NCBI RefSeq assembly: GCF_027922165.1
Contig: NZ_BSFD01000002.1
Span: forward strand, 62,001 to 126,000
Direction of reading: 5' to 3'
Length of the DNA: 64,000 nt
DNA from: Brevundimonas intermedia
Lineage (GTDB): Bacteria; Pseudomonadota; Alphaproteobacteria; Caulobacterales; Caulobacteraceae
The position numbers and the translations under genes are program-made. This document shows positions 8,916-18,733 of this stretch, one piece after another; the stretch's first letter is position 1; every line of letters begins with the position of its first letter. The notes beneath the pieces were generated by a model. It did no database searches, was not told the origin of the DNA, and saw nothing but the letters and a program-made list of their open reading frames with translations.

Positions 8916-11471
8916 TCAGAAATCATAGCGTAGCGAGAGGTTGACGGTGCGACCGTTGGCGGCCCGCCCCAGACCGATCCCGTTCGCCGGCACGGACGGG
9001 GTCGTGATCTCGATGAAGGCGACCTCGTCGAACAGGTTGTTGGCGTCCAGCATCAGCTGGACCCGCTCCCTAGGACGGTACTGAACGAAGGCGTTGACGA
9101 GCACATAGCCCGGCATCTTCATCTGATTGACGTCCTGCACCCAGCTGCTGGTCGTGCCGATGATATTGGCCCCCACCGAGACCTTGCGGCTGTCATACTG
9201 CGGGCTGGCCTGGAAGATGAAGTCGGGCTGGCGACGGGGGACCATGCCGGCCACGGCGGCGTTGAACTTGTCGTTCACAATCTCGGCCTGGGTCCAGGTG
9301 ACCCCGCCCGTCAGGCTGAAAGGCCCCCGACGATAGGCGGCCTCTGTCTCCACGCCATAGGCGGTGTATTCCCGGTCGGTGGTGATGGCCCCGGCCTGGA
9401 CGTTGGTATCCTCCGTATCGGCCGAGAAGCCGGTGACGTTCACCGTCAGCGAAGGCGTGCGGTATTTGAACCCGCCTTCCAGCTGTTCGACGATGTCATA
9501 GCCGTCTTCCGGATCGGGCATACTGCCGTCGGTCATACTGACCTTGCTCGAGAACAGCACCTTGTCCGCCCCCGCCCGCGCGCCCCGGCTATACCGAGCG
9601 AACAGGGCGAACGGCTCCGACACCCGGAAGTTGATGCCGGTAGAATAGCTGACGTAATCGTAGCTGTAGTCGACCGGCGCCGGCCGATCGAGCGGCGTGA
9701 AGGCGGTGCGTGTTTCCGCTGGCGAGATGACGCCGTCGCCGTTGAAGTCGACCGGCAGGATGCCGACTCGCCCCCCGCCCAGATCGGCCCCGTACAGTTG
9801 GCCGTTCACCTGCCCGGCGTCATAGCGGACGCTGGCTCCAACCGCGATCCGCCCGAGCCGGTAGTTGATCGAGCCATAGGGCGCAGCGATGTCGTAATCG
9901 ACATCGTACCTCCGCCGGAAGAAGGCGGTGCTGCCTGAACGATTGAAGCCGCGATAGCCGTCCTGGGACTGCAGCACGCCGGCGGGGGTCGTATAGTTGA
10001 TCAGGGCGGACTGACCGCCCCCGGCGATGTCTTGCAGGTGGTTCGAGTACAGCCAATCGCTTCTGTAGCTCTGGGTAGAATTATACAGCCCGCCGGTCAG
10101 AGTCAGTTCCCCGCCTTGCACGGCGAAGACCCGGGTCGCACGAAGGTCGCTGATGACATTGCCAAGGTCGCTAGAGTCGACCCGGTTCAGCGCCGAGGCC
10201 ACCACTAGCCCGTTGCCGTTGATGGCCCCGAGGTCGGCGATAACCTGCCCCTTGTTCGGCCCGGTCGCATAGGTGAACGTCCCTGCTCCGCCGCCCAGCG
10301 AGGCCGGCATGGCGCTGCCGGAATAGATGGCGGAGACCAGGTTGCGGGTCGTGCCGCCGGAGACTTCGGAGTAGCGGGCGCGGTGGATGATGGTCCAGTC
10401 GCGCACGTCGAAGCGGGATTCAACCCCGATTGATCGGACGTGGGCGTCCTGTCCCTGACTGCGTCGAAGGACGGCGGGATTATTATCGGCATCCAGCGTG
10501 ACAACATCGCCCAGATGGCCCGACATCATGAAGTCGCGACGGACGTCATAGCCCTCGAAGCTGCCGAAATGGGGATTGTCGTTCGTGCCGGTAATCCGGA
10601 CCGGGCCAGGCAGATAATGAGGCGACCGGTCGTCCAGATATTTTCCAGACAGGCGAACATAGCCATTCGCGAAGGTCTTGGTGAGGTTGAACTTGAACTG
10701 ACCGCCCTCGTAGGCCCTGAAGCCGGCGTCGCGCTGCCCCTCGCCCGAGCGATAGAAGCCGCCCATATGGAAGCGCAGGGTGTCGGTGATGGGGCCGCCG
10801 TAGCGGAAGTCCACCCGGTTGCTGTCGTAGTCCAGCCCGGTAGTCACCTGGACGGCGCCGCCTTCGACGTCGCCCGTGTTTGAGATCAGGTTGATGACCC
10901 CACCCGGCGAGTTCGAGGCGAAGGTCGAAGCCGAACCGCCTCGGATCGCTTCCACCGCCGCCAAATTGAAGTCGGCGCGAATGAAGATGTCCGTCGCCCC
11001 ATTGAAGAAGTCGCCGAACTCGAGGACGGGCAGGCCGTCCTCCTGGATCTGCATGTACTTGGAGCCGCCGGACGCAAGCGGAAGCCCGCGGATCGTGTAG
11101 GCGGAGCTACCGTCGCCGGTCGACGACTCGGTCCGGACCCCAGGGATGTTCCGCAGGATGTCGCCCAGTGAACGGGCCCCGAGCACCTGGATTGCGTCCT
11201 GTCCCAGCGCGCTTGTCGAGGTCGCGCTGTCCAGCGGATCACGCCCGCGAGCAACACCCGTCGAGAAAACCTGCTGGGCCTTCGCCGGGGCGGGAGGCGA
11301 CGCGGTCGAGGTCTGCGGCTGGGTCACGACGACCTCGCCGGATCCCACTTCGGGTTCAGACGCCCGCGCTGAAGTGAAAGTTGAAGCAGCAACCACGGGG
11401 AAGATGGCAAAAAATACTGGCTTTACTCGCACGGCGCTTCTCCACGCTGGACATATTTTGATCGAAATCAT
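8916..11471 (-). CDS. TonB-dependent receptor
   Basis: Up to 851 residues. The N-terminal export signal is followed by a Thr/Ser/Pro-rich stretch, a plug domain (about 85-205; LGDILRNIPGVR, YTIRGLPL, IRGGSASTFASNSPGGVIN) and a barrel ending in NLSLRYDF, a classical C-terminal aromatic motif. The ATG at 11471 has GGAGG only one base away, which is too close. The GTG at 11432 (VRVKPVFFAIF) has GGAGA at normal spacing and gives a standard signal peptide, so it may be the true start. No dedicated partner genes flank it; the substrate is unknown. Its upstream region is unusually AT-rich for this window. Confidence 0.9.
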   Translation of the reverse strand: MISIKICPAWRSAVRVKPVFFAIFPVVAASTFTSARASEPEVGSGEVVVTQPQTSTASPPAPAKAQQVFSTGVARGRDPLDSATSTSALGQDAIQVLGARSLGDILRNIPGVRTESSTGDGSSAYTIRGLPLASGGSKYMQIQEDGLPVLEFGDFFNGATDIFIRADFNLAAVEAIRGGSASTFASNSPGGVINLISNTGDVEGGAVQVTTGLDYDSNRVDFRYGGPITDTLRFHMGGFYRSGEGQRDAGFRAYEGGQFKFNLTKTFANGYVRLSGKYLDDRSPHYLPGPVRITGTNDNPHFGSFEGYDVRRDFMMSGHLGDVVTLDADNNPAVLRRSQGQDAHVRSIGVESRFDVRDWTIIHRARYSEVSGGTTRNLVSAIYSGSAMPASLGGGAGTFTYATGPNKGQVIADLGAINGNGLVVASALNRVDSSDLGNVISDLRATRVFAVQGGELTLTGGLYNSTQSYRSDWLYSNHLQDIAGGGQSALINYTTPAGVLQSQDGYRGFNRSGSTAFFRRRYDVDYDIAAPYGSINYRLGRIAVGASVRYDAGQVNGQLYGADLGGGRVGILPVDFNGDGVISPAETRTAFTPLDRPAPVDYSYDYVSYSTGINFRVSEPFALFARYSRGARAGADKVLFSSKVSMTDGSMPDPEDGYDIVEQLEGGFKYRTPSLTVNVTGFSADTEDTNVQAGAITTDREYTAYGVETEAAYRRGPFSLTGGVTWTQAEIVNDKFNAAVAGMVPRRQPDFIFQASPQYDSRKVSVGANIIGTTSSWVQDVNQMKMPGYVLVNAFVQYRPRERVQLMLDANNLFDEVAFIEITTPSVPANGIGLGRAANGRTVNLSLRYDF

Positions 11472-11600
11472 ACCTCCACAAGTTAATGACTGGATAAAAC
11501 GGCGACTTTTGAATTATAAATAGAAAAATATAGGTAGCCCTACTTAGCTACATCTACTTAAAATGTTGCCACGCGCGCGACGACTGAATGGTCACCGCGC
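11472..11600 (-). promoter_or_regulatory. AT-rich promoter region of the TonB receptor
   Basis: This stretch is much richer in A/T than its surroundings. Read on the minus strand it contains TATAAT (complement of 11513-11518) about 42 bases before the first ATG, and short repeats of AGTAG/GTAGC. A clear -35 was not identified. Confidence 0.4.
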
Positions 11601-11668
11601 CTAACGGCATCGTCCCGATGGAAGGCTTCGACCTGTCCATTGACAGCTCGGGTCATCGATAGTGGGCC

Positions 11669-12181
11669 TTACCGACCCTTCTTGATCATGTCTTGCAGCG
11701 GATTGGCAGGGTCGGGCGCCTTTGGCGATCCAGGGCAGCGGGCGAGTTTCACCGTCGTCATGTCCCGGTCGATATAAGTCAGGTTCATCACCTCGCCGCT
11801 GGCGGTCATATGAACCCGTTCCGTCCTCGCCTGGCCTTCCGCTTGGCAGGCCAGAGTCGCCACATAGCCATTGGGCGTCTCGTCTATCCGCGCGATGTCG
11901 CAATGGTTCTCATAGCCTTCAAAGCGCAGGGGCGTGATCGTGATCGGCTGACGCTCTCCCTGAGGCCGTGCACACCAGGCGGGATTGGCCGCCCATACGC
12001 CCACAAAGCTGCGCGGTCCCCGCGAGGCCAGCGACGAGGGTCCAGGCGGCTCCACCGCCTGCATAGCCTCAGCACTCCGCAGGGGCGCCGCAGGTTGGTC
12101 CGGCGGATTGACCTGATGCTCGCCACAGGCGCTCAGAACAACGGCGGCGATGGCGAGCCCGGAAAGCGAAGCGGATTTCAT
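11669..12181 (-). CDS. Small lipoprotein of unknown function
   Basis: 170 residues. The lipobox LSAC gives a lipidated Cys at about residue 19. After a Pro/Ala-rich linker comes a globular part of about 100 residues beginning FVGVWAANPAWC, with four Cys (WC, HC, LAC, RC) that could form two disulphides, and alternating polar/hydrophobic strands suggesting a small beta-barrel. It sits 62 bp downstream of the M28 peptidase gene on the same strand and may share its transcript. I do not recognise the family with confidence. Confidence 0.75.
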   Translation of the reverse strand: MKSASLSGLAIAAVVLSACGEHQVNPPDQPAAPLRSAEAMQAVEPPGPSSLASRGPRSFVGVWAANPAWCARPQGERQPITITPLRFEGYENHCDIARIDETPNGYVATLACQAEGQARTERVHMTASGEVMNLTYIDRDMTTVKLARCPGSPKAPDPANPLQDMIKKGR

Positions 12182-12243
12182 CGCACGGGAACGCGGCGAC
12201 CATGGTCAAGGTTCAATCGCATCGCCGCCCCGTCGCGACGACT

Positions 12244-13899
12244 TCACTCCCGACGTTGGTCCGCCGTCGCGTCGCGAAGGGCGTTGAATTCCGCCGTCGG
12301 CTTCCATGCAGGCCAGGTCTCGCTATCCGCCACCGTCAGCCCAAGCCGGTATAGCAGGTCCAGGTTCTGTAGCGCCGCCGTGAAATCATAGTCGGCCCGC
12401 CACTCGTCCGTCAGCTTGTGGTAATAGCGGCCCATCTGGGCTTCGTAATAGGGCGTGCCCGCCTCCATGCCGCCCTCGACGAAATCTCGACCGGTCCACG
12501 GCATCAGGGCCGGCACCCCGCCCGCCGCGAAGTTGAAATGGTCGGAGCGGTAGTAGAATCCCTCCTGCGGATAGCCGTCGCCCGTAACCACGCGCCCTTG
12601 GACGGCGGCGAACCGGCCCAGGATGTCCTCCAACTCCGACTTGCCGACACCGAACACCGCCACATCCCGCGTCGCCGGCGTGAAGGGCAGCATGTCGATA
12701 TTGATGTCGGCCGCCGTCTTCGCCAACGGATAGACCGGATCGGCGGCGTAGGCTTCGGAACCCAAAAGCCCCTGCTCCTCGGCCGTGACGTGCAGGAAGA
12801 CCACCGTCCGCTCCGGCGCCGGCCCCGCCTTGAAGGCCCGCGCCATCTCGATCAGACCCGCCGTGCCAGAGGCATTGTCCCAGGCGCCGTTATAGATGGC
12901 GTCGCCGTCGGCGTTCGGCTCCCTGGCCTTGCCGACGTGATCCCAGTGCGCGGAATAGACGACATATTCGTTCGGCCGCGTCGTGCCCGGGATCTTCGCC
13001 AGCAGATTGTTCGAGTGGATGACCTCGGTCGTCTCGGCGATATCGACATCCAGCCGCGCCCCCAGGTCCACCACCCCGCCCAGCCCGCCGACCTTGGCGC
13101 GGGCCAGGGCCTCGGTCAGAACGTCTCCCCCTATCGCCGTCCCCGTCGCCGGGCTGATAGATCCAGTGAACCGGGCGTCCTTGGCGCCCTTCACGGTCAT
13201 CTGCGGCCGCGATGCGCCCCCGACGGCGCGACGCCAGCGGCCATCGCTTTCCTGAAGACTAATCACCCCCACCGCACCGCGCTTCAGCGCCTCCTGGGTC
13301 TTGTGCGTGCCCGAGCCGTAGAAGTTGGGATCGGCTCCCAAGGCGTCGGGTTGGGCGCGCAGGATCACCACCACCTTGCCCGTCAGGTCGGCGTCGCCAT
13401 AGTCGTCCCACCCCCGCTCGGGCGCCACGATGCCATAGCCGGCGAAGACCAAAGGCGCGCCTTCGATCTTGACCGTCGGGTCGGCCGGTCCGGCGCGCAA
13501 GGTGATGTCGGCGCCCGAGATCAGGACATGGCTAACGCCGTCGGCGCCGGTCCAGGCGGCCGTCGGCGCGCGCTCAGGCGTAAACCGGACCAGATCGACG
13601 GGTTGCAGCCACGCCCCGGCGCGTCCGCCCGGTTCCAGTCCGATCGACTCATACTGACGCTGCAAATAGGCCAGGGTCAGTTGCTCGCCGATCAAGCCGG
13701 GGAACCGCCCCTCCAGCTCGTCTGAGGCCAGGTATTTGATGTGGTCGGACAGGCGCTGGGCGCTGAACTGCGGCGTCGCAGCAGAGGCGGTGGCGAAGGC
13801 GTCCAATCGCGCTGCGGGCGGCGCATCGACCGGCGAACCAGCGCAGGCGGCCAGAACAAGCGCCGCCAGGGCGACCAAGGGAGAACGACGGAAAATCAT
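12244..13899 (-). CDS. M28-family metallopeptidase lipoprotein (copy 1)
   Basis: 551 residues. The frame is open upstream to 14073, but the ATG at 13899 begins MIFRRSPLVALAAL with lipobox LAAC, the obvious export start. A PA-like insert (about 130-280) precedes the M28 zinc domain. Metal ligands and catalytic residues are visible in SAHWDHVG, DNASGTAGLIEMAR, TAEEQGLLGSEAY, INIDMLPF and YYRSDHFNF. The enzyme probably removes N-terminal residues from peptides at the cell envelope using two zinc ions. It lies 70 bp after a second M28 gene of the same architecture, consistent with an old tandem duplication. Confidence 0.92.
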   Translation of the reverse strand: MIFRRSPLVALAALVLAACAGSPVDAPPAARLDAFATASAATPQFSAQRLSDHIKYLASDELEGRFPGLIGEQLTLAYLQRQYESIGLEPGGRAGAWLQPVDLVRFTPERAPTAAWTGADGVSHVLISGADITLRAGPADPTVKIEGAPLVFAGYGIVAPERGWDDYGDADLTGKVVVILRAQPDALGADPNFYGSGTHKTQEALKRGAVGVISLQESDGRWRRAVGGASRPQMTVKGAKDARFTGSISPATGTAIGGDVLTEALARAKVGGLGGVVDLGARLDVDIAETTEVIHSNNLLAKIPGTTRPNEYVVYSAHWDHVGKAREPNADGDAIYNGAWDNASGTAGLIEMARAFKAGPAPERTVVFLHVTAEEQGLLGSEAYAADPVYPLAKTAADINIDMLPFTPATRDVAVFGVGKSELEDILGRFAAVQGRVVTGDGYPQEGFYYRSDHFNFAAGGVPALMPWTGRDFVEGGMEAGTPYYEAQMGRYYHKLTDEWRADYDFTAALQNLDLLYRLGLTVADSETWPAWKPTAEFNALRDATADQRRE

Positions 13900-13969
13900 C
13901 ACAGATGCTCGAGACAAGGATTGGGAGCCGGCACAACGTCGTCGTCCGGCGTCGGCACGTCGATAGGCC

Positions 13970-15628
13970 TCAGCGGCGCTGGGCCGCCGTCGTGGCGCGT
14001 ACGGGAGCGAATTCGGAGCCCGTCTTCCACTCGGGCCAGTCACGACCATTGGCCAGGCTGCGGCCCACGTCATAGAAGATCGTCAGATCCTCGATCATGC
14101 CGCGATAGTCCCAGTCCGGCGACCACTCGTCCGCCGCCTGGTGATAGCGTTTGGCGCCGTATTCGGCGCGATCGGCCTGACGCTGGGCGATCGGCTCGTC
14201 ACGGAAGTCGCCCCGGCTGCCGGCATAGGCCATCGGCACCCCGCGCTTGGCCAAGGGGAAGTGGTCTGAGCGATAATAGGTGCCGGCCGCATTCTCGTAG
14301 TCCGGCGCCAGGGTGCGGCCCTGCGCCTGGATCGCCGCCGCCAGCCGCTCGTCGAAGTCGGACTGGCCGTAGCCGGTGACCCCCAACTCTGCGACGCGGC
14401 CATAGACGTTCATCGAATCCATGTTGAAACCGCCCACCGTCTTGGCCAGCGGATAGACCGGGTTCACGGCATAATATTCCGAACCCAGCAGGCCGCTTTC
14501 CTCGGCGGTGAAGCTGATCATCACCACCGACCGTTCGGTACGGGGGCTGCGTCCATACATCCGCGCCAGTTCCAGCAGGCCGGCAGTGCCCGAAGCGTTG
14601 TCGACGGCGCCGTTGAAGATCCGGTCGCCCGTCGAGTCCGGCTCGCCCATGCCGATGTGGTCCCAGTGTGCGGTGTAGAGCACCGTCTCGTCTGGATGGG
14701 TCGTGCCCGGCAGGCGCGCAATCACATTGTGGCTGGTGACCTGGTTGGTCGCCACGTCGAAGTCGGTCGAGAAGCCGGCGCCAGGCAGGGCCACGGGCTG
14801 GAAGTCGCGGCTGCGCGCCTGGACCTTCAGCGCCTCGAAGTCCAACCCCGCGCGGCGGAACAGGTCCACCGCCACATCGCGTTGGATCCAGCCCTCCATC
14901 GGCACGCGCTCGGCCGCCGCATTGGGCCTAAGGATGTCGAACTGCGGCACGCCCCACGAGTTGGCGACGGTCGCCCAGCCGTACGAGGCCGGCGCCGTCT
15001 CATGCACGATCAGGACGCCCGCCGCTCCGTGCTTGGCGGCCTCCTCGTACTTGTAGGTCCAGCGGCCGTAGTAGGTCATGGCCTTGCCGCCGAAGGTGTT
15101 CAGCGCCGGCTCGTCGAAATCGGCGTCATTGACCAGGACGACAAGGATCTTGCCGCGCAAGTCCTGGCCCTTGAAGTCGTTCCAGTTCCGCTCGGGCGCC
15201 GTAATGCCGTAGCCGACGAAGACCAGGGGCGCGTCCTTCAGGCTGACATGCTGGGCCGGACGGCGGGTCGAGATGGCGACCTCCCGCCCCTGGGTCATCG
15301 GCAGGCTCCAGTCCCCCAGCTTCAGCGAGGCGCGGACATTGGATTGCACGAAGCGGTTCAGAATCACGTCCTGGGTCCACTGACCGTTCGGCCCGCCCGG
15401 TTCGAAGCCGGCGGCCGCATATTGCGCGCTCAGATACTGGACGACCTTCTCTTCGGCCGGCGTGGCGATGCCGCGTCCTTCATAGGCGTCACTCGACAGG
15501 ACGCGAATATCCTCCGAAATCCGCGCAGAGTCGAAGACCGGCGCGGCCTGATCCACACTGGCGGTGGCGCAGGCGGACAGGGTGACGCCGGCCAGCAGCA
15601 CGGCGGCGAAAGACGAGACGATACGCAT
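13970..15628 (-). CDS. M28-family metallopeptidase lipoprotein (copy 2)
   Basis: 552 residues from the ATG at 15628; a GTG two codons earlier (15634) is an alternative. The signal peptide with lipobox LSAC places the lipidated Cys near residue 20. The layout equals copy 1: a PA-like region, then the zinc peptidase domain with TAHWDHIG, DNASGTAGLLELAR, TAEESGLLGSEYY, FNMDSMN and YYRSDHFPL. All di-zinc ligands expected for M28 aminopeptidases are present, so it should be active. The two copies are clearly diverged, which points to different substrate preference rather than a recent duplication. Confidence 0.92.
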   Translation of the reverse strand: MRIVSSFAAVLLAGVTLSACATASVDQAAPVFDSARISEDIRVLSSDAYEGRGIATPAEEKVVQYLSAQYAAAGFEPGGPNGQWTQDVILNRFVQSNVRASLKLGDWSLPMTQGREVAISTRRPAQHVSLKDAPLVFVGYGITAPERNWNDFKGQDLRGKILVVLVNDADFDEPALNTFGGKAMTYYGRWTYKYEEAAKHGAAGVLIVHETAPASYGWATVANSWGVPQFDILRPNAAAERVPMEGWIQRDVAVDLFRRAGLDFEALKVQARSRDFQPVALPGAGFSTDFDVATNQVTSHNVIARLPGTTHPDETVLYTAHWDHIGMGEPDSTGDRIFNGAVDNASGTAGLLELARMYGRSPRTERSVVMISFTAEESGLLGSEYYAVNPVYPLAKTVGGFNMDSMNVYGRVAELGVTGYGQSDFDERLAAAIQAQGRTLAPDYENAAGTYYRSDHFPLAKRGVPMAYAGSRGDFRDEPIAQRQADRAEYGAKRYHQAADEWSPDWDYRGMIEDLTIFYDVGRSLANGRDWPEWKTGSEFAPVRATTAAQRR

Positions 15629-15718
15629 GAACACTAGGCCCCACAGCCGCGAATGAAGTCGCCGACCCTAGGGGGCGAAACCCACCGTGTCGATTCCAGG
15701 TCACGCGCCTTTTGTCGC

Positions 15719-15750
15719 AAACAAAAGCCCGCCGAAGCGGACTTCGGCGG
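15719..15750 (-). terminator. Rho-independent terminator of the petABC operon
   Basis: On the minus strand CCGCCGAAG (15750-15742) pairs perfectly with CTTCGGCGG (15737-15729) around a four-base loop and is followed by GCTTTTGTTT. It lies 30 bases after the cytochrome c1 stop. Confidence 0.8.
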
Positions 15751-15779
15751 ACTGATGATCTGGAGCGGGAAGCCGACGC

Positions 15780-16652
15780 CTAGTGGGCGACGCCCTTCCA
15801 GACGCGGCGATAGCTGGCGTAGGTGACGCCCGCGAAGATCAGCAGGAACAGGATAACGCCGAACCCGGCCTGTTTGCGCTCGACCATCTTGGGTTCCGAC
15901 GTCCAGGCGATGAAGGCCGCGACGTCTTTGGCATACTGGTCCACCGTCTGCGGCGAGCCGTCGTCATAGGTCACCTGGCCGTTCCGCAGCGGCGGCGGCA
16001 TGGCGATGAAGCCGCCTTCTGGCACGTGGTGTTTGTCCCCGGTCCAGAAGGGCGTCAAGTCCCCGGCCATGTAGGGGTTGTAGTGTTGACCGTCGCGGAT
16101 CTGCAGTCCCGCCGGCGCCGCGCGATAGCCCGACAGCAGCGAGTAGATGTAGTTGGCGCCGTCGTGACGGGCCTTGGCCATGACCGACAGATCGGGCGGC
16201 GCCGCTCCACCATTGCCCGCCGCCGCCGCCGTGGCGTTCGGATAGGGGCTTCGGAACTTGTCGGCCGGGGTCGCATCGCGTTGGATCGGCTCGCCGGTCT
16301 CGCTGTCGATATCCGGCACCTGCACCTCGGCGGCCAAGGCCTTCACCACCGGATTGTCGTTCGGGTTCGGATATTTGGGATTCCAGAACGGCCCGTGGCG
16401 GTCGCCCAGATTGCGGTAGTGCATCAGGTTCATGCTGTGACAGGCGGCGCAGACCTCTTGGTAGACCTTGTAGCCGCGCTGCAGCTGGCCCTGATCATAG
16501 CCCCCGAACGGCCCCTCGAAACTGAACCCGCCCGAGCGCGGATGAGCCGCACCGCCAGCCGCCAAGGCGGGAGCTGCTGCCAGAAGGCCTACAGCTACGG
16601 CCGCCGAGGCGATGAGTCTGGTCATCGAGACGGTAATTTTCATGGTCATCAT
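15780..16652 (-). CDS. petC: Cytochrome c1 subunit of the bc1 complex
   Basis: About 290 residues. The signal peptide ends near ALAAGG. The haem-binding CXXCH is visible as CAACH, the axial Met lies in the region after the PPDLSVMAKAR motif, and a single C-terminal TM helix (VILFLLIFAGVTYASY) anchors it. It transfers electrons from the Rieske centre to soluble or membrane cytochrome c in respiratory complex III. The frame also offers a GTG at 16661 that overlaps the cytochrome b stop; ATGs at 16652, 16649 and 16643 are better placed behind TGAGGG. It is the last gene of petABC. Confidence 0.95.
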   Translation of the reverse strand: MMTMKITVSMTRLIASAAVAVGLLAAAPALAAGGAAHPRSGGFSFEGPFGGYDQGQLQRGYKVYQEVCAACHSMNLMHYRNLGDRHGPFWNPKYPNPNDNPVVKALAAEVQVPDIDSETGEPIQRDATPADKFRSPYPNATAAAAGNGGAAPPDLSVMAKARHDGANYIYSLLSGYRAAPAGLQIRDGQHYNPYMAGDLTPFWTGDKHHVPEGGFIAMPPPLRNGQVTYDDGSPQTVDQYAKDVAAFIAWTSEPKMVERKQAGFGVILFLLIFAGVTYASYRRVWKGVAH

Positions 16653-16657
16653 GGCCC

Positions 16658-17986
16658 TCACCCCTTCTTCTCGGGCGAGGCCGGAGCGAGCGCCGGCATC
16701 GCGTCCGCACCAGTCAGGACCGGTTCGGAAATGGTCGCCGGGATCGGCAGGGGCGTCTCCTTCAGACCGACGAACGGCATGATCACCAGGAAGAACAGGA
16801 AGTAGTAGGCCGTGAACAGGCGCGTCAGCCAGAGGTAGGAGTTCAGATTGCCGTCCAGCAGCACCACGCCTCCGAACCCCGGAATGACCGGCGCGTCAGG
16901 CAGTTGTCCGCCGCACCAGCCCAGGCCCACGCCGACCACCAAGAAGATGAAGAAGAAGGACCGCATGGTCGGCCGATAGCGCATCGACCGGACCTTGGAC
17001 GTATCCAGCCAAGGCAGGACGAACAGCACGCCGATGGCGCTGAACATGGCCACCACGCCGCCGAACTTGTCCGGGATGGCGCGCAGGATGGCGTAGAAGG
17101 GCAGCATGTACCACTCGGGCACGATGTGGGCCGGCGTCTGCAGCGGGTTGGCCGGGATATAGTTGTCGGCGTGGCCCAGGGCGTTCGGCTGATAGAAGAC
17201 GAAGATCGCGAACAGCAGCAGGAACAGGATGATCGCGAACCCGTCCTTCAGCGTGAAATAAGGGTGGAAGGGCAGCATGTCCTTCTTGGTGCGATCCTTG
17301 GGGATCAGGATGCCGACCGGATTGTTCTGCCCCGCCGAGTGCAGCGCCCACAGGTGCAGGACGACGCAGCCCAGTATGGCGAAGGGCAGCAGATAGTGCA
17401 GCGAGAAGAAGCGGTTCAGCGTCGCATTGTCGATCGCCGGTCCGCCGCGCAGCCAGATCAGGATCGGCTCCCCGATCACCGGAATGGCCCCGATCAGATT
17501 GGTGATCACCTCGGCGCCCCAGAAGGACATCTGGCCCCAGGGCAGGACGTAGCCCAGGAAGGCGGTGGCGATCATCAGGAAGAAGATCACGCAGCCGATG
17601 ATCCAGATCATCTCGCGCGGCGCCTTGTACGAGCCGTAGTAGAGGCCGCGCAGCATGTGCAGATAGACGGCGATGAAGAACATCGACGCGCCGTTGGCGT
17701 GGACGTAGCGGATCAGCCAGCCGCCGTTGACGTCGCGCATGATCCGCTCGACCGAGGCGAAAGCCATGTCAACGTGCGGCGTATAGTGCATGGCCAGAAC
17801 AATGCCGGTGACGATCTGCGTCATCAGGCATAGGGCCAGGATGCCGCCGAAGGTCCACCAGTAGTTTAGATTTCTGGGTGTCGGCAGCGACATGTAGTCG
17901 GCGCCGAAGCGGATGATCGGCAGCCGGGTGTCCAGCCACTTCTCGACGCCCGTTTTCGGGACGTAGGTGGATTCGTGTTCGCTCAT
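16658..17986 (-). CDS. petB: Cytochrome b subunit of the bc1 complex
   Basis: 442 residues with the eight-helix cytochrome b fold. The Qo-site PEWY motif is present in [10 protein letters not shown], and the bis-His haem ligands lie in the second and fourth helices (AMHYTPH and [16 protein letters not shown] and LHLWALH). It oxidises quinol at Qo and reduces quinone at Qi in the inner membrane. It lies 16 bp after petA and abuts petC. Length and motif order are normal for an unsplit alphaproteobacterial cytochrome b. Confidence 0.97.
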   Translation of the reverse strand: MSEHESTYVPKTGVEKWLDTRLPIIRFGADYMSLPTPRNLNYWWTFGGILALCLMTQIVTGIVLAMHYTPHVDMAFASVERIMRDVNGGWLIRYVHANGASMFFIAVYLHMLRGLYYGSYKAPREMIWIIGCVIFFLMIATAFLGYVLPWGQMSFWGAEVITNLIGAIPVIGEPILIWLRGGPAIDNATLNRFFSLHYLLPFAILGCVVLHLWALHSAGQNNPVGILIPKDRTKKDMLPFHPYFTLKDGFAIILFLLLFAIFVFYQPNALGHADNYIPANPLQTPAHIVPEWYMLPFYAILRAIPDKFGGVVAMFSAIGVLFVLPWLDTSKVRSMRYRPTMRSFFFIFLVVGVGLGWCGGQLPDAPVIPGFGGVVLLDGNLNSYLWLTRLFTAYYFLFFLVIMPFVGLKETPLPIPATISEPVLTGADAMPALAPASPEKKG

Positions 17987-18002
17987 ATCCTCCCCCTCGC
18001 CC

Positions 18003-18539
18003 TCAACCGATTCTTACGCGGGTGTCGGACGTATATTCGTAGTCCGGCACGATCAGGTTCAGGGGCGCGGGCCCCTTTCTGATCCGCCCGGACGCATCAT
18101 AGTGCGAGCCGTGGCAGGGGCAGAACCAGCCGCCGTAGTCGCCAGCGTTGAAGGTCGGCACACAGCCTAGGTGCGTGCAGGAACCGACTACGACCAGATA
18201 TTTTTCATGTCCGGACTTGGTGCGTTCCGCGTCGGTTTGCGGCGGGCTGCCCACCGCGCCCTCGGTCACGACCTTCTGCAGTTCGGCCGGGGTGCGATAG
18301 CGCACGAACACCGGCTTACCCTGCCATTTGATGACGACCTGCTGGCCTTCCTGAACCTTGGTCAGGTCGAACTCGATCGAAGCCAGGGCCAGGGTGTCGG
18401 CGGCGGGGTTCATCTGGTTGATCAGCGGCCAGGCGATCATCGCCCCGGCGCCGACCGCAGCGGCGCCCGCTGCGATATGGATGAAGTCGCGGCGATTCGG
18501 ATCGCCCTCGCCTTCCGGAATCACACCCGTTTCGGCCAC
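18003..18539 (-). CDS. petA: Rieske iron-sulfur subunit of the bc1 complex
   Basis: 178 residues. The N-terminus carries a twin-arginine-like stretch ([14 protein letters not shown]) leading into a TM anchor, as usual for TAT-dependent Rieske proteins. The [2Fe-2S] ligands are in CTHLGC and CPCHGSHYD. It moves electrons from quinol at the Qo site to cytochrome c1. It is the first gene of petABC; its upstream 194 bp are shared with the divergent trmL gene. Confidence 0.97.
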   Translation of the reverse strand: MAETGVIPEGEGDPNRRDFIHIAAGAAAVGAGAMIAWPLINQMNPAADTLALASIEFDLTKVQEGQQVVIKWQGKPVFVRYRTPAELQKVVTEGAVGSPPQTDAERTKSGHEKYLVVVGSCTHLGCVPTFNAGDYGGWFCPCHGSHYDASGRIRKGPAPLNLIVPDYEYTSDTRVRIG

Positions 18540-18733
18540 GTTTCACCTCTCGAAGACCGCCGGGACCGCCTCTATTGGCGCTCCTCTTTTGCGGCACGAC
18601 CCCTAAAACCGAGACCCAGTATTCCCCCCGGCCTGTATTTGCGGCCTATGACCGCAAGTCGCTGACGTTTCTTGCGAAACGTTCGCATACAGACCGCGAC
18701 AAACCCCCAGGTCGCGTATATCTAGGGATTAGA

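Noticed and set aside
18665..18682. Hairpin ACGTTTC TTGC GAAACGT between petA and trmL
   Set aside because: Only 7 bp, AT-rich, no U-run and no obvious regulator match; may be a small operator but too weak to call.
18575..18733. N-terminal extension of the trmL frame
   Set aside because: The family starts at 18734; the extension covers the petA/trmL promoter gap.
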